The notes beneath the pieces were generated by a model. That model ran no database searches, was not told the DNA's origin, and was given only the letters and a program-made list of their open reading frames with translations. From Tenacibaculum gallaicum (GTDB lineage: Bacteria; Bacteroidota; Bacteroidia; Flavobacteriales; Flavobacteriaceae), in assembly GCF_003387615.1 (NCBI RefSeq), contig NZ_QUNS01000001.1, positions 536,241 through 600,240 of the forward strand: DNA of 64,000 nucleotides, given 5' to 3'. Shown here in pieces: positions 42,584 to 51,324 of this stretch. Every line of letters starts with the position of its first letter. The first letter of the stretch is position 1. A program made the position numbers and the translations under genes.

Positions 42584-43927
42584 TTAAACTCTACTGAAAA
42601 TTCGTTTCCAGCTTCTCTTTTTTAATTGAACATTGGTGTTGTTTTCTTTGTTGAATTTTGCCACAATTTCTGGCTCATGAAGTTTGTAAAATTCAGGGTC
42701 GAAGTTCGCATCTGCTAAATGTTCTAAAACATAAGTTATAGATTGATTTTCATTCAAAACTTTGTCAAAAAATTCATGACGCATCCGTATACCTAATGTA
42801 TTTAGACCTATAAATTCTTGCGTGTTTTTATCATAGTTAATTCGAATACATTTTTTACCACTTTCATGCTCCCAGTAAAAATGGGTTTCATTTTCTTTAG
42901 GCTGCGTCCACACCCAGCCATAAGTTTGATATTCAATATCAATAAATTTTGCTGAATTAAACCAGTGTCCTGGTTTGTACTCAATGCGGTTATCGCAAAT
43001 AGTTTGTGCAACAGTTTCACCCATCATTCTACCAGTGTACCAAACAGCTTCAATAGGTCGGCGTAGACCAATTACTTCGTGTTGTTCTGCGCAATCACCA
43101 ATCGCATAGATGTCCTTGATATTGGTTTCTAAAAAACGATTTACTTTTACACCTCTACAAAGCTCAATCCCTGAACTCTTTAAGAAGTCAACGTTGGGAG
43201 AAACACCAGCAGTTAACCCAACAACATTACAAGGTATTTCTTCTCCAGTTTCTTCAATTATTACAGACTTTACCTGTCCGTTTTCATCCGGTTTGATTTC
43301 TTTTAAGTTTGCACCTAAACGTAAATCGATATGATTTTCTAAAATTTCACGGTTTATCATAGCAGACTCTTCTGAAGGTAATACTTTATTCCAAAAACTA
43401 TCTTCACGAACTAGAAAGGTAACGGGGATATTTCTGCTATGAAGCATTTCAGCAAGTTCAATACCAATTAAACCACCACCAACAATTACGGCTCTTTTAC
43501 ACACATCATTATTTGGGGCGTATTTTTCAAGAGCCTCTAAATCTTGTTTATGATACATTCCCATAACACCTTTTAAATCTTGACCTGGCCAACCAAATTT
43601 GTTGGGTTTTGAACCGGTGGCAATAATTAATTTATCGTAAGACAATTTCTCCCCAGTACTAAACTCTACTTCTTTTTTTGATGAATGTATTTTTGAAATA
43701 AAACCTTTTTTGAGATCAATATTGTTTTTTTTCCAAAACCAAGATTCATAAGGTTGTGTATGTTCAAATTTCATGTGTCCCATGTACACATACATTAAAG
43801 CGGTTCTTGAAAAGAACTCATCAGCTTCAGAAGAAATAATGGTGATTTTTTTATCTGATAATTTTCTGATGTGTCTTGCAGCCGTAACCCCAGAAATTCC
43901 ATTACCAATAATAACAACGTGCTCCAT
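42584..43927 (-). CDS. NAD(P)/FAD-dependent oxidoreductase (nitrite reductase/rubredoxin reductase-like)
   Basis: A 447-residue cytoplasmic flavoprotein of the pyridine-nucleotide-disulfide oxidoreductase fold. FAD motif GNGISG at residues 8-13, ATGSKPNKFGWPG, NAD(P) motif VIVGGGLIGIELAEML, and second FAD motif DIYAIGDCAE. No redox-active CxxC is visible, so it resembles ferredoxin/rubredoxin reductases or the NirB N-terminus rather than thioredoxin reductase. It is the first gene of the six-gene operon and very likely passes electrons to the NosR-like protein encoded one base downstream. The 137-base divergent spacer to 44065 would hold the operon promoter; I see no exact TAnnTTTG box there. 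Confidence 0.87.
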   Translation of the reverse strand: MEHVVIIGNGISGVTAARHIRKLSDKKITIISSEADEFFSRTALMYVYMGHMKFEHTQPYESWFWKKNNIDLKKGFISKIHSSKKEVEFSTGEKLSYDKLIIATGSKPNKFGWPGQDLKGVMGMYHKQDLEALEKYAPNNDVCKRAVIVGGGLIGIELAEMLHSRNIPVTFLVREDSFWNKVLPSEESAMINREILENHIDLRLGANLKEIKPDENGQVKSVIIEETGEEIPCNVVGLTAGVSPNVDFLKSSGIELCRGVKVNRFLETNIKDIYAIGDCAEQHEVIGLRRPIEAVWYTGRMMGETVAQTICDNRIEYKPGHWFNSAKFIDIEYQTYGWVWTQPKENETHFYWEHESGKKCIRINYDKNTQEFIGLNTLGIRMRHEFFDKVLNENQSITYVLEHLADANFDPEFYKLHEPEIVAKFNKENNTNVQLKKRSWKRIFSRV

Positions 43928-44064
43928 AAATGTTGATTTGCAGTTTAGGTCGTTGCTAAAGTTAAGAACTTAATGAAGGAATTAAATTTAGAATGGTTTT
44001 AAATAAAGAGCTTTTGTAAGTGAAGTTTTTTTATGGCGACTCATGATTTATAAAAATTAACCAT

Positions 44065-44934
44065 ATGAAACGACAATTAGTAAGTTTTTCAATTTTATTG
44101 TTTTTTGTAGCGCAAATTTCAAATGCTCAAGATGATAAAGTAGAAAAAGCAAACATTCAAACGTATACACCATCTAAACTTTTAAACAATGGGCAATGGG
44201 ATGTTAAATGGTTTAATAACTTGTATACAGAGACTAAATTTGCAGATGCAGATGGTAATACTAGGTCAAAACTAAGAGAAAACTATTTTACTTCAACTTT
44301 GGAAGCTTTCACAGGGATTTCGAAAAACAACCGTATAAATGTTGGGGCAATTGTAGAGTTTCGTTCTAACACTATTGGTGGTCGCCAAGCGTTATCAGTT
44401 TTTAGTTTAAAAGATAACAGAAATACTGAAAGAAAAGGAATTACATCAATTGCACCAGCAATTAAGTTTCAACCATTAAAAAATGTTGGAAACTTTTCTG
44501 TTCAATCAGCAGTACACATCCCTTTAGTAAGCAATGAAACAGAAAATGGTGTGTTTTTAGATCAAACTGCTTGGGCTTTCCAAAACCGATTTTTTTATGA
44601 TTATACTTTTTCTAGTGGAAAATGGCAGTTATTTACAGAATTAAATACTGAGTATAATTTTGGTAATGATGATAGTTTTGCTAATAATACTTTTGTGTTA
44701 GCTCCTGGAATTTTCTTTAGTTATTTTCCAAATGATAAATCTACAGTATTAGCTTTTACACAACACTCACAGAGGTTTGGAGATTTCACACAAGACTATA
44801 CCGCTTTAGGTTTGGGAGGGAAATATCAAATTAGCAAGACTTTAAACTTAGAAGTATTGTATAGTAATTTTGTAAGAGGAACAAACAACGGACTAGGGCA
44901 AAGTTTTAATCTAGGTTTACGAGCATTATTTTAA
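44065..44934 (+). CDS. Outer membrane beta-barrel protein, unknown function
   Basis: A 289-residue protein with a signal peptide (about 1-21, ending SNAQ) and alternating hydrophobic strands throughout (NRINVGAIVEFRSN, FFYDYTFSSGKWQLFTELNTEY, YQISKTLNLEVLYSNFV), ending in the Phe-final strand NLGLRALF. This is typical of a 10-14 strand outer membrane barrel or transporter-like protein; I do not recognise a named family. It is the first gene on the plus strand, divergent from the redox/glycosyltransferase operon, and is followed 21 bases later by the GH113-like lipoprotein. A role in glycan secretion or anchoring is only suggested by position. Confidence 0.75.
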   Translation: MKRQLVSFSILLFFVAQISNAQDDKVEKANIQTYTPSKLLNNGQWDVKWFNNLYTETKFADADGNTRSKLRENYFTSTLEAFTGISKNNRINVGAIVEFRSNTIGGRQALSVFSLKDNRNTERKGITSIAPAIKFQPLKNVGNFSVQSAVHIPLVSNETENGVFLDQTAWAFQNRFFYDYTFSSGKWQLFTELNTEYNFGNDDSFANNTFVLAPGIFFSYFPNDKSTVLAFTQHSQRFGDFTQDYTALGLGGKYQISKTLNLEVLYSNFVRGTNNGLGQSFNLGLRALF

Positions 44935-44955
44935 AAATAGTAAATTAGAGGAGTA

Positions 44956-45963
44956 ATGAAAACTCTAAAACTCCTTTTTTTAAGTTTTATCCTTTTTTGT
45001 AGCTCTTGTACAAGTCAGTCAAAAAAGATAAACGGAATTAGCTTTGTTGCTTCCTCAAAAGAAGTAACGAATAAACATATTTATGACATAAAAAAGGTGT
45101 CAGCAAATTATGTGACGCTAATGCCTTTTGCTTTTGTTAAAGATTTGTCATCACCAAAAGTGATATATAATTCCAAAAATCAATGGTTTGGAGAAACAGA
45201 AGAAGGTGTAAAACAATACGCTAAAGAATTTCAACAAAGTGACATAAAGATTATGTTGAAACCTCAAATTTGGGTTTGGAACGGGGCATATACAGGAACC
45301 ATAAAAATGGATTCTGAAAAAGAATGGAGAGAATTAGAACAATCTTATGAAGACTTTATCCTTGTTTTTGCAGCAATAGCAGAAGACATTAATGCTGAAA
45401 TTTTCTGTATCGGTACAGAACTAGAACAGTTTGTAAAAAACAGACCAGAGTATTGGCGAAAACTTATAGGAAAAATTAGAAAAGTATATTCAGGAAAATT
45501 AACCTACGCAGCAAATTGGGATGAATTTAAACGAATAGATTTATGGAGTGATTTAGACTTTATAGGAATTGATGCTTATTTTCCGTTAAGTGATCAAAAA
45601 TCTCCCAGTATTGAAGACTTTGAAAAAGGTTGGCAACCTCACAAGAATGAAGTTATTGAAGTTCAAAATAAGTTTTATAAACCAGTTTTATTTACAGAGT
45701 ATGGATATAGGAGTGTTGATTTTGCGGGAAAAGAACCCTGGAATTCAGATAAAATTGAAGGAAGTGTGAACTTAGCGAATCAAGAAAAAGCATTACAAGC
45801 CTTATATAATCAATTTTGGAAAGAAGATTGGTTTGCTGGTGGTTTTGTTTGGAAATGGTTTCATAATCATAAGAATGTTGGAGGACAAGAAAACAATCGG
45901 TTTACACCTCAAAATAAACCAGCAGAATCGACTATAAAAAAGATGTATGAAAGCAGTAAATGA
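44956..45963 (+). CDS. GH113-like glycoside hydrolase lipoprotein (beta-mannanase family)
   Basis: A 335-residue TIM-barrel enzyme with a lipoprotein signal (lipobox ending near FCSSC). GH113 landmarks: NGISFVASSKEV, YVTLMPFAFV, MLKPQIWVWNGAYTG, the acid/base Glu E155 in CIGTELEQ, AANWDEF, DFIGIDAYFPLS, the nucleophile Glu E248 in LFTEYGYRS, and FVWKWFHNH near the end. Both catalytic Glu positions agree with characterised GH113 beta-1,4-mannanases. Beside a CslA-like synthase this could trim a self-made mannan, like the hydrolases found in cellulose operons, or it could degrade algal mannan. Its last 17 bases overlap the next gene. Confidence 0.82.
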   Translation: MKTLKLLFLSFILFCSSCTSQSKKINGISFVASSKEVTNKHIYDIKKVSANYVTLMPFAFVKDLSSPKVIYNSKNQWFGETEEGVKQYAKEFQQSDIKIMLKPQIWVWNGAYTGTIKMDSEKEWRELEQSYEDFILVFAAIAEDINAEIFCIGTELEQFVKNRPEYWRKLIGKIRKVYSGKLTYAANWDEFKRIDLWSDLDFIGIDAYFPLSDQKSPSIEDFEKGWQPHKNEVIEVQNKFYKPVLFTEYGYRSVDFAGKEPWNSDKIEGSVNLANQEKALQALYNQFWKEDWFAGGFVWKWFHNHKNVGGQENNRFTPQNKPAESTIKKMYESSK

Positions 45964-47245
45964 GAAATATAAAAATGAGTGTCTATGTTTCTTGAGGATA
46001 ATAATTCTTATAATGTTTTGGTTGTCTGTAAACTGTTATTCACAAGAGAAGAGTATAGAGAAAATTACTTTTTCAGGAGCTAAAAAAACGAAAATACATG
46101 TTTTACAAAAAATACTGAGTTCAAAAGAAGGTCAAATTTTTGACTCAATTGTGTTAAGTGAAGATATGATTCGCTTAAAACGCTTACCAGCAATTTCTAA
46201 TGCAAACTTTCAAACATCTTGTGCTGATAACAAATGTGATGTTGTTGTAACTGTAGAAGAGAATTTTACCATAATTCCAGAAGTCAATTTTCATAAAACT
46301 ATTAATCAGAAGCTAGCTTACAGAATAGGAGTAGGTGAGTATAATTTTTTGGGAAGGAATATGATTTTAGGAGGGTTTTATCAATATAATGGATTTGATT
46401 CGTATGGTGTTAACTTTAGAGCTCCTACCTTGTTTTCAGCAAAATGGGGGTTGTCATTGAATCATCAAAACTGGACAAGTGAAGAACCGCTGTATTTTGA
46501 TGGTGAGTCGGCTAATTATAAGTATCAGAATATTTCTTATGAAGTTTTAGCGTTATATCAACACGATTTTAAAAATCAGCTACAGCTTGGAATTAACTTT
46601 TTTAAGGAAAAGTATCATTACTTAAATGGAAGTACTTCTTCTGAAGTTCCTACTGTACTAAATGTTGATAAAAAGCTGTTGAAACTCATTTACACTTTTG
46701 ATAATTTAGATTATCATTATCAATACATCAATGGGTTTAAAAATGAGTTTCACGGACAATACGTGACTTCAGAAAATAAATACCAAGACGATTTTTTAAT
46801 TTTTTGGAATGACTTTTTTTACTTCAAAAGGCTAGGTGAAAAAGGTAATTGGGCAAATAGGTTACGTGTTGGTTTGTCATCTAATGATGATACCCCATTC
46901 GCTCCGTTTGCGTTAGATAATAATTTGAATTTAAGAGGTGTTGGTATTTTAGTTGATAGAGGTACAGGAAGCATTGTTTTAAATACAGAGTACCGTTATA
47001 CTTTGTATGAAAAAAAATGGTTTGTTATTCAAAGTAATGTGTTTGTAGACACTGGAACATGGCGTAATCCAGGAGGAACATTAAGTGATTTTATAGATAG
47101 TGATAATGTTAGAATGTATTCTGGTGTTGGTTTACGCTTTATTAATAAAAAAATATTTAATGCAATTTTTAGAATTGATTATGGGTATGGATTGACAAAG
47201 AATGCATCAAAAGGATTTGTGTTTGGAATAGGTCAATATTTTTAA
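45947..47245 (+). CDS. Small Omp85-family protein with one POTRA domain
   Basis: A 432-residue outer membrane protein. After a signal segment (about 15-32) comes a single POTRA domain (IEKITFSGAKKTKIHVLQKILSSKEGQIFD to VVVTVEENFTIIPEV, about 36-115) and a 16-strand-type barrel containing the diagnostic loop motif NLRGVG and closing with GKGFVFGIGQYF-like strands (FVFGIGQYF). It is much smaller than BamA, so it belongs to the short single-POTRA group whose cargo is not known. The start ATG lies 17 bases inside the GH113 gene, which implies coupled translation. It may help insert or secrete something linked to the glycan locus; that is inference. Confidence 0.8.
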   Translation: MKAVNEKYKNECLCFLRIIILIMFWLSVNCYSQEKSIEKITFSGAKKTKIHVLQKILSSKEGQIFDSIVLSEDMIRLKRLPAISNANFQTSCADNKCDVVVTVEENFTIIPEVNFHKTINQKLAYRIGVGEYNFLGRNMILGGFYQYNGFDSYGVNFRAPTLFSAKWGLSLNHQNWTSEEPLYFDGESANYKYQNISYEVLALYQHDFKNQLQLGINFFKEKYHYLNGSTSSEVPTVLNVDKKLLKLIYTFDNLDYHYQYINGFKNEFHGQYVTSENKYQDDFLIFWNDFFYFKRLGEKGNWANRLRVGLSSNDDTPFAPFALDNNLNLRGVGILVDRGTGSIVLNTEYRYTLYEKKWFVIQSNVFVDTGTWRNPGGTLSDFIDSDNVRMYSGVGLRFINKKIFNAIFRIDYGYGLTKNASKGFVFGIGQYF

Positions 47246-47291
47246 TCACAGGGTGATAACCAAGAGTCCAATCTCCAAGGTTTATTTGTAT

Positions 47292-47328
47292 AAAAAAACG
47301 AGGTTGTAAAATACAAACCTCGCTTTTT
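47292..47328. terminator. Bidirectional terminator between the Omp85 and S46 genes
   Basis: CGAGGTTGTA (47299-47308) pairs with TACAAACCTCG (47312-47322) with one bulged base, flanked by seven A on the left and five T on the right. Confidence 0.8.
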
Positions 47329-47354
47329 GAGTTATTTCTATGTAGAAAAATAGT

Positions 47355-49448
47355 TTATTTTTTCTTTGGGTGTACTAATTTCATTTCATCAATTAAGTGT
47401 TTTGCTCCTGCATATTTATCAACAATAAATAATACATAACGAACATCTACCATAATATTTCTACAAATTTCTGGATCGTAATTCATGTCACTCATCGTTC
47501 CTTCCCAAACACGGTCAAAGTTTAACCCAATAAGATTTCCTTGAGCGTCAATAGCTGGACTACCAGAGTTACCACCGGTGGTATGATTAGTTCCTAAGAA
47601 ACAAACAGGTACTTTTCCATTTTTATCAGTGTATTGTCCAAAATCTTTAGCGTCGTATAAGTCACGCAATTTTTGAGGAACGTCAAACTCATAATCTCCA
47701 GGAACATATTTTTCAATAACTCCATCTAAATAACTAACAGGGTTATAATACACAGCGTCTCTAGGAGAGTATCCACGAACCTGACCGTAAGTAACTCGTA
47801 ATGTACTGTTAGCATCTGGAAAATAGCGAGCATTTGGCAATGCTTCCATTAATGCTTTCATATATGTTTTTTGTAAAGCAGTAATTGGCTGATTTTTTTG
47901 TTGAAATTCAGGATTTATTTTTGTGTAAAACTCCTCAATCATTGGCTTTGCATATTGGTAAGCAGCATCCTTGTTTAAGTTTTTAACCACTTTTTTAGCA
48001 TCACCTTCTAATAATTGTAAGGCTTTGTCTAAATTAGTAAAACTAGTTTTATCGTAAATAGAAGCATCTACATTAGTAGGATTGTATAAAGGCATCACAT
48101 TTTTAAATACACCTTTATCTACATTTACATCAAAGTTTTTGTGAACTCCTTTAATTCTATTGATTAATGAAGTTTTGGCTTCTTCAAATTTTTCAGGTCT
48201 GTTTAAGGCTACTTGTTCTAATTGATACGCTCTAAAAGTCATTTGCATCAACTCGTTGGTAACTAAGAAAACTTCAATAAAGTTTCTTCTTTTTATGTTG
48301 ATATCAGCAAAATTGGCATATAACTTTTCAAACTCAGGAAGAATATTTCCGTAAGTTTTTTCTAACTCTTTTTCTTTTAAGGACTTTTTAAAAGTAGCTT
48401 CAAAAGCTTTGCGTTGGGCAATGGCATTACTCTTTTTAATTCCTAAGTTTTCACCAATCCATTTTTTCCATGCATTTGCAATACGTGCTTGTTTTGAAGC
48501 ATATTTAATACGAACAGCATCGCTTGCTTTCATTTGTGCATCAATTTCTTTTAATGCAGCTTCTCTAATAGCAATGTTACTCGGATTAAACTCTTGTGTA
48601 ATGTGTTTTATGGCAACTGCAGGCAGGTATTCGTTTGTGCGACCTGGAAAACCAAAAACCATAGTAAAATCACCTTCTTCAATTCCGTCTAAAGAAACAG
48701 GTAAAAAGTGTTTTGGTTTGTAAGGAATATTGTCTTTGCTGTATTTTGCAGGGCGGTTGTTTTTATCAGCATAAATTCTGAATAATGAAAAATCTCCAGT
48801 ATGGCGTGGAAAAACCCAGTTATCTGTGTCGCTACCAAACTTTCCAATGCTACTTGGTGGCGCTCCTACCAAACGAATATCTTCAAACTTTTCAGTAACA
48901 AATAAGAAATATTGGTTCCCTTTGTAAAAAGGTTTTACCTTAATGTTTTGCCAAGTTTCTTTTTGTGCGTTTTTTGTAATCTCATTGATGTTTTTATCAA
49001 TCGTAGATTGTTTTTCACGCTCTGTCATTGCATTGTTAACGCCATTTAATGCTTTGGTACTAACATCATCGATACGAACAATAAACTCAACATATAAACC
49101 TTCGTTAGGTAGTTCTTCTTTTTTACTCATTGCCCAAAAACCATCTTTTAAATAGTCATTTTCTAAAGATGAGTGCGATTGAATTTGTCCGAAACCACAG
49201 TGGTGATTGGTTAATATCAATCCCTCAGGAGAAATAACTTCACTGGTACAACCACCATTAAAATGCCCAATAGCATCTTTTAAACTAGAATTGTTTACAT
49301 CGTAAATGTCTTTGGCAGTTAACTTACTTCCTAAAGAAGTCATTTCTTGCTCGTTCATTCCCTCTAAAAGAGAAGGAATCCACATGCCACCTTGTTGTGC
49401 AGTAACTTGAACGACAATAAATAAGAATAGAGTTTTTATATACTTCAT
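47355..49448 (-). CDS. S46 family dipeptidyl-peptidase, DPP11 type
   Basis: S46 peptidases remove dipeptides from peptide N-termini in the periplasm, feeding amino-acid catabolism. The 697-residue product has a signal peptide (about 1-17), the catalytic His in LTNHHCGF (81-85), the Asp region WVFPRHTGDFSLFR, and the catalytic Ser S628 in GGNSGSPA. Specificity: the residue 18 positions after the Ser is Arg (R646, in GLNFDRVWEG). This is the place where Porphyromonas DPP11 has Arg (prefers Asp/Glu at P1) and DPP7 has Gly. I therefore assign DPP11 type. No type IX sorting tail is present, which fits a periplasmic enzyme. A near-consensus -7 box TATCTTTA lies 20 bases upstream. Confidence 0.92.
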   Translation of the reverse strand: MKYIKTLFLFIVVQVTAQQGGMWIPSLLEGMNEQEMTSLGSKLTAKDIYDVNNSSLKDAIGHFNGGCTSEVISPEGLILTNHHCGFGQIQSHSSLENDYLKDGFWAMSKKEELPNEGLYVEFIVRIDDVSTKALNGVNNAMTEREKQSTIDKNINEITKNAQKETWQNIKVKPFYKGNQYFLFVTEKFEDIRLVGAPPSSIGKFGSDTDNWVFPRHTGDFSLFRIYADKNNRPAKYSKDNIPYKPKHFLPVSLDGIEEGDFTMVFGFPGRTNEYLPAVAIKHITQEFNPSNIAIREAALKEIDAQMKASDAVRIKYASKQARIANAWKKWIGENLGIKKSNAIAQRKAFEATFKKSLKEKELEKTYGNILPEFEKLYANFADINIKRRNFIEVFLVTNELMQMTFRAYQLEQVALNRPEKFEEAKTSLINRIKGVHKNFDVNVDKGVFKNVMPLYNPTNVDASIYDKTSFTNLDKALQLLEGDAKKVVKNLNKDAAYQYAKPMIEEFYTKINPEFQQKNQPITALQKTYMKALMEALPNARYFPDANSTLRVTYGQVRGYSPRDAVYYNPVSYLDGVIEKYVPGDYEFDVPQKLRDLYDAKDFGQYTDKNGKVPVCFLGTNHTTGGNSGSPAIDAQGNLIGLNFDRVWEGTMSDMNYDPEICRNIMVDVRYVLFIVDKYAGAKHLIDEMKLVHPKKK

Positions 49449-49538
49449 CTGTTTATTTTTAAAAAGCTAAAGATACAAATTGGCAGCAAAACAGCTAATT
49501 GAAAGTATGAAGTAATAGGTTAAAAAAGACTTAAAATG

Positions 49539-50423
49539 TTATTCTTTTCCTATTGGATAGAGTTCTTGATGAATGAAACCTTTTGGAAATTTTTCATCGC
49601 CGTCAAACCCTAACTCAATATCACGACCGTCATACGGTATGTAGTTCGTTTTAAAAATATAATCCCAAATACTTAGTGTGATACCAAAGTTTACGCCCAT
49701 TCTTCTTTCGGTAGGGAGTTCTTTTGCGTGGTGCCAAATGTGCATTCTTGGGTTGTTTAAAAGATACTTTAACCAACCATAATCCCAATTAATATTGGCG
49801 TGATTTAAATGCCCAATGGTAATGTTAAAAAAATGAACAATTGCTACATCTTGTGCTGTGAATCCGCCCATAATAGCAAGTGGAATATATTTCATCGAAT
49901 TGTATACTATAGGTTCCATCCAATGATAACGAAGATGTGCTGCAAATCCCATTTGTTTAACAGAATGATGTACTTTGTGGAAGTTCCATAAAAATTCATA
50001 CCTGTGCAATAGGGTGTGTGTAAACCACTGTACAAAATCAATACTAATAAAAAATACTGCAATTCTTGCCCAATAAGGAAAGGAGTTAATATCGAATAGT
50101 TGAAAGCTAGCAACCGATAATCCAACAAGACCAAGAATATCATTAAATAATTGTTCTGCCGTGTTTGATAGAGCTATAAGTACAATAAGGTTTAATAGAA
50201 AGAAATTAAAAAACATATAAAAAGTATCCAACCAAAAATCTTTACGGAATAAAGGTTGATTTTTACGCCAAGGAAAGATAATTTCTAATACCCAAACAAC
50301 AAGAGAAATAATGATTAAACCATAAAAGTAATTCTCCCAGCTTAACTCCATAAATACTGACTGTTTAATGTAGTTCCAGTAACTAGCATACGAGTTTTTT
50401 ATAATATCTAAATACTTTTCCAT
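49539..50423 (-). CDS. Sterol desaturase/fatty acid hydroxylase family protein
   Basis: A 294-residue membrane protein with four or more hydrophobic segments and the His-box set of non-heme di-iron oxygenases: HTLLHRYEFLWNFHKVHHS, HLRYHWMEP, and HLNHANINW together with RMHIWHHA. The family hydroxylates or desaturates fatty acids, sterols or carotenoids at the membrane; substrates of flavobacterial members are mostly unknown. It is monocistronic, with no lipid gene beside it. Function beyond the family is not supported by the sequence. Confidence 0.85.
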   Translation of the reverse strand: MEKYLDIIKNSYASYWNYIKQSVFMELSWENYFYGLIIISLVVWVLEIIFPWRKNQPLFRKDFWLDTFYMFFNFFLLNLIVLIALSNTAEQLFNDILGLVGLSVASFQLFDINSFPYWARIAVFFISIDFVQWFTHTLLHRYEFLWNFHKVHHSVKQMGFAAHLRYHWMEPIVYNSMKYIPLAIMGGFTAQDVAIVHFFNITIGHLNHANINWDYGWLKYLLNNPRMHIWHHAKELPTERRMGVNFGITLSIWDYIFKTNYIPYDGRDIELGFDGDEKFPKGFIHQELYPIGKE

Positions 50424-50508
50424 TGTTAAGGATAAAAATTATCTCGTAAAATTAATGAAATAAATAAGCTTAAAATGTTACTTGAGTTACAATGCTTTGT
50501 TAAAAGCA

Positions 50509-50540
50509 AAAGAGACTGTCTTTTTCTAGACAGTCTCTTT
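50509..50540 (-). terminator. Terminator of the DUF4271-hemD transcript
   Basis: AAAGAGACTGTCT (50509-50521) and AGACAGTCTCTTT (50528-50540) form a perfect 13-bp stem, with a T-rich tract next on the minus strand. Confidence 0.88.
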
Positions 50541-50563
50541 ACTTTATGTAAAAGGTAATTTAC

Positions 50564-51310
50564 TTACTTTTTATTAGTTTCTTTTATGTATTTTTCTAAA
50601 GCCATTGTCATTGAAGGTGTTTCTGGTGTTGGTGCAGCGATATCTACACGTAAACCTCTATCTTCAACTGCTTTAATGGTAGTGTTACCAAATACAGCTA
50701 TTCGAGTATTATTTTGTTTAAAATCAGGAAAATTTTCAAATAAACTGTCAATTCCTGATGGACTGAAAAAGACTAAGATATCATAGAATACATCTTCTAA
50801 ATCAGATAAATCACTGACTACGGTTCTGTATAGGTCAGCACGTTTCCAATCAACTCCCAGTTTATTTAACTCTTCAGGAATTAAAGGCTTTAATTTATCA
50901 GAAGAAGGAAGTAAAAACTTTTCATCTTTATGCTTCTTAATTAATTTAGTTAATTCAGGAAACGTTCTGTTTCCAACATAAATTTTACGTTTACGGTACA
51001 CAACGTATTTTTGTAAGTAGTAAGCTACAGCTTCAGACTGACAGAAGTATTTCATATCATCAGGAACTGTAAAGCGCATTTCTTCAGCTATTCTAAAAAA
51101 ATGATCAACAGCATTTCTACTGGTAAGTATAATTGCTGTATAATTGTTTAAATCAACTTTTTGAGCTCTTACTTCTTTAACAGGAATTCCCTCGACATGA
51201 ATAAACGAGCGAAAGTCAACCTTTACCTTTTGCTTTTCTGCCAAATCAAAATATGGCGATGTTTCTGTTTTCGGTTTAGGCTGAGAGACTAAAATAGTTT
51301 TCACTTTCAT
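50564..51310 (-). CDS. hemD: Uroporphyrinogen-III synthase
   Basis: HemD closes and inverts ring D of hydroxymethylbilane to form uroporphyrinogen III in heme synthesis. The 248-residue protein has the two-domain HemD pattern: KTILVSQPKP at the start, IILTSRNAVDHFFRIAEEM, KYFCQSEAVAYYLQKY, LLPSSDKLKPLIPEELNKLG, and ILVFFSPSGIDSLFENFP followed by IAVFGNTTIKAVEDRGLRVDIAAPTPE split over the C-terminal domain. HemD is weakly conserved, but these landmarks and pairing with a DUF4271 gene 14 bases upstream are the normal Bacteroidota arrangement. Confidence 0.9.
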   Translation of the reverse strand: MKVKTILVSQPKPKTETSPYFDLAEKQKVKVDFRSFIHVEGIPVKEVRAQKVDLNNYTAIILTSRNAVDHFFRIAEEMRFTVPDDMKYFCQSEAVAYYLQKYVVYRKRKIYVGNRTFPELTKLIKKHKDEKFLLPSSDKLKPLIPEELNKLGVDWKRADLYRTVVSDLSDLEDVFYDILVFFSPSGIDSLFENFPDFKQNNTRIAVFGNTTIKAVEDRGLRVDIAAPTPETPSMTMALEKYIKETNKK

Positions 51311-51324
51311 AAACTTTCTCTTTA

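Noticed and set aside
40960..43927. Nitrous oxide or nitrate reductase electron-supply genes
   Set aside because: The NosR/NapH-like protein lacks an FMN domain, and there is no nosZ, nosDFY, napA or napC in the window.
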